Positions 7,701-10,404 of a stretch of 10,404 nt of DNA are shown piece after piece. The stretch comes from DAISVY01 sp036826635. Its GTDB lineage: Bacteria > Zixibacteria > MSB-5A5 > GN15 > FEB-12. Location: assembly GCA_036826635.1 (NCBI GenBank), contig DAISVY010000015.1, forward strand, positions 1 to 10,404, in the 5' to 3' direction. Under the pieces are notes generated by a model. The model saw only the letters and a program-made list of their open reading frames with translations, did not search any database and was not told the DNA's origin. Position 1 is the first letter of the stretch. Every line of letters starts with the position of its first letter. Made by a program: the position numbers and the translations under genes.

Positions 7701-9414
7701 TGCCGGCAACCAGGCCCCGGTGTTTGATGAACTGGCCGAACCCATTCCGCCGGTCATGGAAGGTGATTCGATGGGAGTGGAGATAACAGCTTACGATCCG
7801 GACGGTTCGTCGGTTACTCTTGAAGCCGATCCGGCTACGCTGCCGACCAATGCGACATTCACCGATCTCGGCGACGGCGTGGGACTGATTATCTTCAAGC
7901 CCGATTACACCCAGGCCGGTGTATACGATATAGATATTATCGCCTACGACGGCCCGATGGAGGATGAGGGCACCCTCTCGACAGTCGGTACTTTCGAGAT
8001 CGAAGTCGAAGAGGCAGGGAACCAGTATCCGCAATTGGCGCCGATTTCCGACCAGACGGTACTTGAGTCGGCAACCCTGACCTTCAGCGTCATGGCCACC
8101 GATCCCGACGGAACCGCTCCGGAGCTTACGGCCGCTCCTCTGCCGACCAACGCCACAATGACTGACAACGGCGACGGTACGGGCGATTTCGAGTTTATTC
8201 CTGATTATACTCAGGCCGGAGTCTACGAAATCATGTTCTATGCCAGCGACGGTGTGGAGACCGACTCGCAGATGGTTACTATCACGGTAAATGACAACAA
8301 CCGGTTACCCTTCGTGTTCACTTCGGGTGGTTCGACCATCTATGAGGGAGACACACTGGCGTACGGCGTGACTTCTTTCGATGCCGACGGTACGATTCCT
8401 TATCTGAGTGCTTATCTGTCCGGCCAGGAGACCCTGGCGCCCAACATGACGTTTGACGACAACCGCGACGGGACGGGCACGTTAACCTTCATGCCTGACT
8501 ACACCCAGGGCGGCCCCGCAAGTAACCCCTTGACCTACAATGTGGTTTTCCGAGCTACCGACGAGGATTATCCCGATGTCTGGCAGACCTCGGCTACCGT
8601 GACTATAGCTGTAATCAACGTCAACCAGGAACCGGAGCTGTTTTTCATGAGTGGTTCCGGGCCTTTCTCGGCGATGGAGGGCGATTCGATTATCTTTGGG
8701 GTGGTAGTGGTTGATCCGGACGTAAGTTCATCAATGCCTACTCTCACGATTCAGAATCTGCCCGATTCCAATGCCGATTTCAGTTCGGCGTCTGGGTTGG
8801 GAACATTCCGTTTCTATCCCGATTATACGCAGGCGGGCTCATACTCCATAACATTCGTCGGTACGGATGAAGAGTCGGCCAGTGTAAGTCAGATTGTAGA
8901 GATAGAAATCACCGAGGCCGGCAACCAGCCGCCCACTCTGGGTCAGCCCTCGGTTGACACTGCTCAGGTGCCGGTCGGTGGTGAGTATTGCATTGAGGTC
9001 GAACCGTATGATCCTGATCTTGATTCGATCTCGCTGGAAGTTTTCCCGATCTACCCGGGTGCGACCTGGACCGATCGCGGCGACGGGACCGGTGAGTATG
9101 TGCTGCGGGCAGATTCAACGTATCTGGATTCCGTTCTTGCGGTTACGGTTGTGGTTACAGATCACCCCTCGCTGGTCAGTGATACCGCCGTTACTTATCT
9201 GGCCGTGGTTCCGTTCCTGAGAGGAGACCTCGACAACAACTCTAAGTACAGCATCAACGATGTGGCTTATCTCATCGCATTCCTGTTCCGCGATGGGCCG
9301 GAGCCCGTGATTGCCGAGACGGCGGATGTTGACGGGGATGGTTCCGTGAACATAGGTGATATAACCTTCCTGATTTACTACATCTACTACCTGGGGCCGC
9401 AGCCTCCGCGTTAG
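4720..9414 (+). CDS. Secreted Ig/cadherin-like tandem-repeat protein with FnIII, IPT/TIG and dockerin-type domains
   Basis: This gene is complete at 1564 residues from GTG 4720 to TAG 9412-9414. The start was chosen for GGAGGT at 4708-4713; ATG 4681 in the same frame would add 13 residues. Residues 1-30 are a signal peptide: basic MRSTVGKLKKGH, hydrophobic VLAILLVLAM, likely cleavage after SAFA. Residues 31-130 are a tyrosine- and aspartate-rich domain I do not recognise (GSIYGTV start, GGYWYDDFQNYL). Residues 131-230 look FnIII-like (VILAWNYS, YHVYRRV). Residues 231-320 are an IPT/TIG domain (P.TGTASGGTTINIEGSGF). Residues 321-1500 are twelve repeats related to those of gene 1 but more divergent, and 1501-1564 a dockerin-type domain. 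The mature protein has only four lysines and one cysteine (residue 1424). It lies 67 bases after gene 1 with no terminator between, so co-transcription is likely. Secretion and architecture are firm; function is unknown, with adhesion or scaffold docking the best guess. Confidence 0.92.
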   Translation: MRSTVGKLKKGHWSVLAILLVLAMSTSAFAQGSIYGTVTNSDLSTPANGEIAFVGFLDDTDEEIRIETSDGAGYDGGYWYDDFQNYLTEAPGNPYDYLFYNTTNGEGYRLSEVIPDNSFQEENVALAAVAWPAAPDGLTGVTVSGSTVILAWNYSPGLTYHVYRRVGTSNGSFFRLDNTAGEMTDPGVSDDFYVDASVDGVSAYDYLIIAEDASGNLSPHSTVVTVNTAGLDTPVLVSLDPTTGTASGGTTINIEGSGFDPAGVNVLWGTETVAATVISPYALTMVSPAGTVGASVDISLTNIASGLSSNILTGGFTYAANATPVLAAIGAQETTENISLGFTVTAMDADGDTPLLTSSTLPGTASFEDNGDGTGSFNWLPLFTDAGVYSVTFYATDAVVSSAVDSEVVQITVLEAGNQSPVMAPVNDTSIAEGGTLALVVSASDPDGEIPSLSASGYPTNASFTDNLDGTGNFDFSPDLTQAGVYDIVFKAMDAAMEVDSIVVQITVTEVNQAPELATIGSQSGIEGILLTFAVSATDADGTVPVLSTSELPEGASFTDSLNGAGAFEWIPSFTDFGTHQVTFYATDADVPADIDSEIVTIEIADAGNQAPVLNSIGAQAVAEGGSLNLTITASDPDGTIPTLLAVSVPTNATFEDQGDGTALFYFAPDYTQSGVYNVTFVADDGVLADTEIVAITVTELGNLAPVIDSVGDFAVDEGVSLQIPVTATDPDGGGIYPVLSVSTTLSHYTFTDNGDGTGLLTYDPDFYDAGIDTVSFFATDFGVPQQSTGMISVITTADVNQPPVIDPIGPFGAAVGELLEFTVTTSDPTAPDTTGRVFLSTLGLPANATFVDNGYGTGTFEFTPDVSQVGLVTVSFLAVDQGTPQQSTTLAVDINVVAENIPPVLDSIGPHIIVEGGTLVLDISASDPDGAVPPSILLVNTPEGGSFIDNGDGTAQFTFTPGFFGTTRLIWLEFRAYDGIAIDKEIVLIQIQDAGNQAPVFDELAEPIPPVMEGDSMGVEITAYDPDGSSVTLEADPATLPTNATFTDLGDGVGLIIFKPDYTQAGVYDIDIIAYDGPMEDEGTLSTVGTFEIEVEEAGNQYPQLAPISDQTVLESATLTFSVMATDPDGTAPELTAAPLPTNATMTDNGDGTGDFEFIPDYTQAGVYEIMFYASDGVETDSQMVTITVNDNNRLPFVFTSGGSTIYEGDTLAYGVTSFDADGTIPYLSAYLSGQETLAPNMTFDDNRDGTGTLTFMPDYTQGGPASNPLTYNVVFRATDEDYPDVWQTSATVTIAVINVNQEPELFFMSGSGPFSAMEGDSIIFGVVVVDPDVSSSMPTLTIQNLPDSNADFSSASGLGTFRFYPDYTQAGSYSITFVGTDEESASVSQIVEIEITEAGNQPPTLGQPSVDTAQVPVGGEYCIEVEPYDPDLDSISLEVFPIYPGATWTDRGDGTGEYVLRADSTYLDSVLAVTVVVTDHPSLVSDTAVTYLAVVPFLRGDLDNNSKYSINDVAYLIAFLFRDGPEPVIAETADVDGDGSVNIGDITFLIYYIYYLGPQPPR
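5680..9219 (+). repeat. Array of 12 divergent Ig/cadherin-like repeats in gene 2 (93-108 aa)
   Basis: Units begin at 5680, 5971, 6253, 6544, 6826, 7120, 7420, 7708, 8020, 8299, 8623 and 8923, each at an N..P motif (NQAPVL, NQPPVI and variants). The core LPTNATF, DNGDGTG and F.F.PDYTQAGVYD is kept. Lengths vary far more than in gene 1: unit 8 has 104 residues and unit 10 has 108 (with a GGPASNPL insertion), whereas unit 9 has 93. Units 5 and 6 share a DxGxPQQST segment absent from the rest, suggesting one copied the other. The last unit (8923-9219) is the most degenerate and carries the only cysteine of the mature protein. Confidence 0.9.
9220..9411 (+). other. C-terminal dockerin-type domain of gene 2 (two EF-hand-like loops)
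   Basis: The 64-residue tail has two 12-residue calcium-loop motifs. The first is DLDNNSKYSIND (D1, D3, N5, D12) and the second DVDGDGSVNIGD (D1, D3, D5, D12). Each is followed by a hydrophobic helix (VAYLIAFLF, ITFLIYYIYY) and then a GP.P segment. This is the type I dockerin pattern. In cellulosomes dockerins bind cohesins in a calcium-dependent way. In non-cellulosomal bacteria similar tails end many secreted proteins with no known partner. No cohesin is visible in this window, so docking is inferred. Confidence 0.85.
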
Positions 9415-9441
9415 ATTATCTGATCAGGCAGAGATTTTTCG

Positions 9442-9479
9442 GAGAAAGCCGCTTTCAAATAAGCGGCTTTCTCTTTTTT
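9442..9479 (+). terminator. Rho-independent terminator after gene 2
   Basis: A perfect 13-bp stem (9442-9454 with 9461-9473, GAGAAAGCCGCTT and its complement) with a six-base loop is followed by six T at 9474-9479. It starts 27 bases after the stop codon of gene 2 and should end the gene 1-gene 2 transcript. Confidence 0.95.
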
Positions 9480-9800
9480 GTGGCTGGTTCGGAGCTGTTT
9501 GTGCCATCTGGTCAGGGAGGTCCGGCCATTCTTTTATTCAGGTTCTTGTGAGTGGCTCCTGTTGCATGTGTGTCAATGGGTTAGGTCTGGTGTGACCAAT
9601 CCGGACGGGCGCAAATGCTGCGTTCGGGGTTTACCGAAAATAGCGGCTGTGCGACAAGCTCGGGGGCGCGATTTTACTCCCGCCGGGAGGGAATGAAGAG
9701 GCGGGACAAGGAACTATTGAGCCGATTCTGGTCGGTCCTTTTCTGACGGCTATTTGCTTGCCAGCAGCCGCTAAAGGGCTGATTACAAGCCCAAAAACAC

Positions 9801-9829
9801 TTGACAAAAAAGGGCTCTTTAGTTAGCTT
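9801..9829 (+). promoter_or_regulatory. Candidate sigma70-type promoter
   Basis: A perfect -35 box TTGACA (9801-9806) is followed after 17 bases by TAGCTT (9824-9829), which matches only three of six -10 positions. Transcription would start near 9836. AAAGGGCT occurs at 9773-9780 and 9809-9816 on either side of the -35 box. The weak -10 keeps confidence low. Confidence 0.4.
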
Positions 9830-9835
9830 AAGGGC

Positions 9836-9941
9836 GCGGAAGGGTCCCCGCCTGCATACGTTGGACTGACGCAATACGGATCGAGAGGTTCTGCAAAGTC
9901 CCATCTGTCACGGGCAAAAGACAACAGCTTCGTCTTTTTTT
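9836..9941 (+). ncRNA. Candidate small structured RNA or leader RNA
   Basis: Downstream of the promoter-like box the sequence can fold into a nested stem. GGACU 9863-9867 pairs with AGUCC 9897-9901, GCA 9871-9873 with UGC 9892-9894, and GGAUC 9878-9882 with GGUUC 9887-9891, closed by a GAGA (GNRA) tetraloop. It ends in AAAAGAC 9916-9922 pairing with GTCTTTT 9932-9938 inside a run of seven T (9935-9941), a weak terminator-like element. I match it to no known RNA family. It could equally be the 5' part of a long leader for the gene at 10298, or chance. Confidence 0.25.
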
Positions 9942-10238
9942 GTTGTGTTTGAATCTCCCGTCGGATTGATTTGCGGGGTTATGTTTCTTGAGATATCGGA
10001 CTTCGTTGCGTAGGCATTAAAAGACCAATAATACTTTGCTAAACACACGTAAAGACCGTTGCCATACACTTTTTTGTGGTGACAAAAACAGCCGGACATT
10101 TTCAAGAGCAAAAGGGACGATATGTCTCTTTGTAGAGAAGGGAGGTGAGTTCGTAGACAAGGGTAACATATGCGCTGTTACGTAAAGACTACAGGCATTG
10201 TGACGGCGCACTGATAATGCCGATTGTTAGTTGATTGG

Positions 10239-10257
10239 CTTTGCCCCCGCAAAGGGG
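10239..10257 (+). promoter_or_regulatory. Hairpin about 40 bases before the start of gene 3
   Basis: CTTTGC (10239-10244) and GCAAAG (10249-10254) form a perfect inverted repeat around CCCC. Alternatively CCCC 10245-10248 pairs with GGGG 10254-10257 around GCAAA. The two folds exclude each other. It could be an operator or a 5' leader structure; there is no T-run, so it is not an intrinsic terminator. Confidence 0.3.
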
Positions 10258-10283
10258 AACAAGACCAGAATTCTTAAACGTTC

Positions 10284-10290
10284 GAAAGGG
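10284..10290 (+). promoter_or_regulatory. Ribosome binding site of gene 3
   Basis: GAAAGGG ends seven bases before the ATG at 10298, a purine-rich match at suitable spacing that supports this start. Confidence 0.55.
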
Positions 10291-10297
10291 AACAAGC

Positions 10298-10404
10298 ATG
10301 ACGAAAAAGGCACTATCTGTATTAGTTCTGACAGTGCTCCTGTCTGTGGTGCTGACCCTGTCGGTGACTGCGAAGGCTCCGGGAACGATTCAGAAGGATG
10401 CGGC
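10298..10404 (+). CDS. Secreted protein, N-terminus only (3' partial)
   Basis: The frame runs from ATG 10298 off the end of the window, giving 35 complete codons. The peptide begins MTKKALSVLVLTVLLSV and continues VLTLSVTAKAPG. Two lysines, a hydrophobic stretch of about 18 residues and small residues near VTA-KA or AKA-PG form a clear Sec signal peptide. There is no lipobox cysteine, so a lipoprotein is unlikely. GAAAGGG stands seven bases upstream. The gene is separated from gene 2 by a strong terminator and about 880 bases, so it is a separate transcription unit. Too little of the mature protein is visible to name a family. Confidence 0.8.
   Translation, partial: MTKKALSVLVLTVLLSVVLTLSVTAKAPGTIQKDA

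Larger units (their letters stand above)
9480..10297 (+). other. Intergenic region of about 820 bases without a convincing gene
   Basis: Open frames here are short, start at poor codons or with no ribosome binding site, and have no recognisable motif or signal peptide, so I call none. The first half is G-rich with several short inverted repeats (9610-9638, 9677-9706, 9762-9792). A promoter-like box sits at 9801-9829, followed by a possible structured RNA. From about 9950 the region is more AT-rich, with only weak signals and a hairpin at 10239-10257 before the next gene. No tRNA, CRISPR array or insertion sequence ends were seen. Confidence 0.6.

Noticed and set aside
6388..8034. Long open frame on the - strand (548 codons)
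   Set aside because: Antisense shadow of gene 2 repeats; the + strand frame has a signal peptide, ribosome binding site and clear domains.
9553..9566. Sigma54-like TGGC...TTGCA
   Set aside because: The distance between GG and GC is eight bases rather than the required ten.
9478..9696. Open frame of 72 codons on the + strand
   Set aside because: It starts at TTG within the terminator T-run, has no ribosome binding site and no recognisable motif.
9836..9915. Cyclic-di-GMP (GEMM) riboswitch suggested by GACGCA, a GNRA loop and GCAAAG
   Set aside because: The order is wrong, and the conserved GGGCAAACC and GGACGCAAAGCC blocks and the second helix are absent.
9674..10211. Three short open frames on the - strand (9674-9904, 9908-10111, 10017-10211)
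   Set aside because: Low-complexity or unusual composition, overlapping one another, no ribosome binding sites or family resemblance seen.

Overview
The window holds two very long secreted proteins on the + strand, built almost entirely of Ig/cadherin-like tandem repeats, followed by a terminator, about 820 bases without a convincing gene, and the first 35 codons of a third secreted protein. Moderate-to-high GC, classical signal peptides, FnIII, PKD-like and IPT/TIG modules, and a C-terminal dockerin-type domain of the form GD.D.N...(N)D..YLI..LF..GP.P suggest a Gram-negative-type bacterium of the FCB group. The dockerin style is one I associate with uncultured lineages such as Zixibacteria and relatives. 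The phylum is an inference, not something the sequence proves.

Layout: (1) 1-4652 is the 3' part of gene 1. One partial and twelve complete repeats of 93-95 residues are followed by a PKD-like domain, an FnIII-like domain and a duplicated C-terminal module. Its start lies outside the window. (2) 4653-4719 is a 67-base gap with no terminator and a strong ribosome binding site for gene 2. (3) 4720-9414 is gene 2, complete, 1564 residues: signal peptide, an N-terminal domain I do not recognise, an FnIII-like domain, an IPT/TIG domain, twelve more divergent repeats and a dockerin-type tail. (4) 9442-9479 is a strong intrinsic terminator. (5) 9480-10297 is non-coding, rich in short inverted repeats. 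It has a promoter-like TTGACA box at 9801 and a possible small structured RNA or leader at about 9836-9941. (6) 10298 onward is the start of a secreted protein cut off by the window edge.

Genes 1 and 2 are probably co-transcribed and act outside the cell as long fibre-like or adhesive surface proteins. Their tails differ: gene 1 ends in a duplicated beta-rich module, gene 2 in a dockerin that could dock onto a cohesin-bearing partner. No cohesin, protease or secretion gene is visible here, so ligand and anchoring are unknown. The most notable protein-level oddity is the total absence of lysine and cysteine from the 1549 visible residues of gene 1, with near absence in mature gene 2. I saw no CRISPR array, mobile element, tRNA or rRNA.
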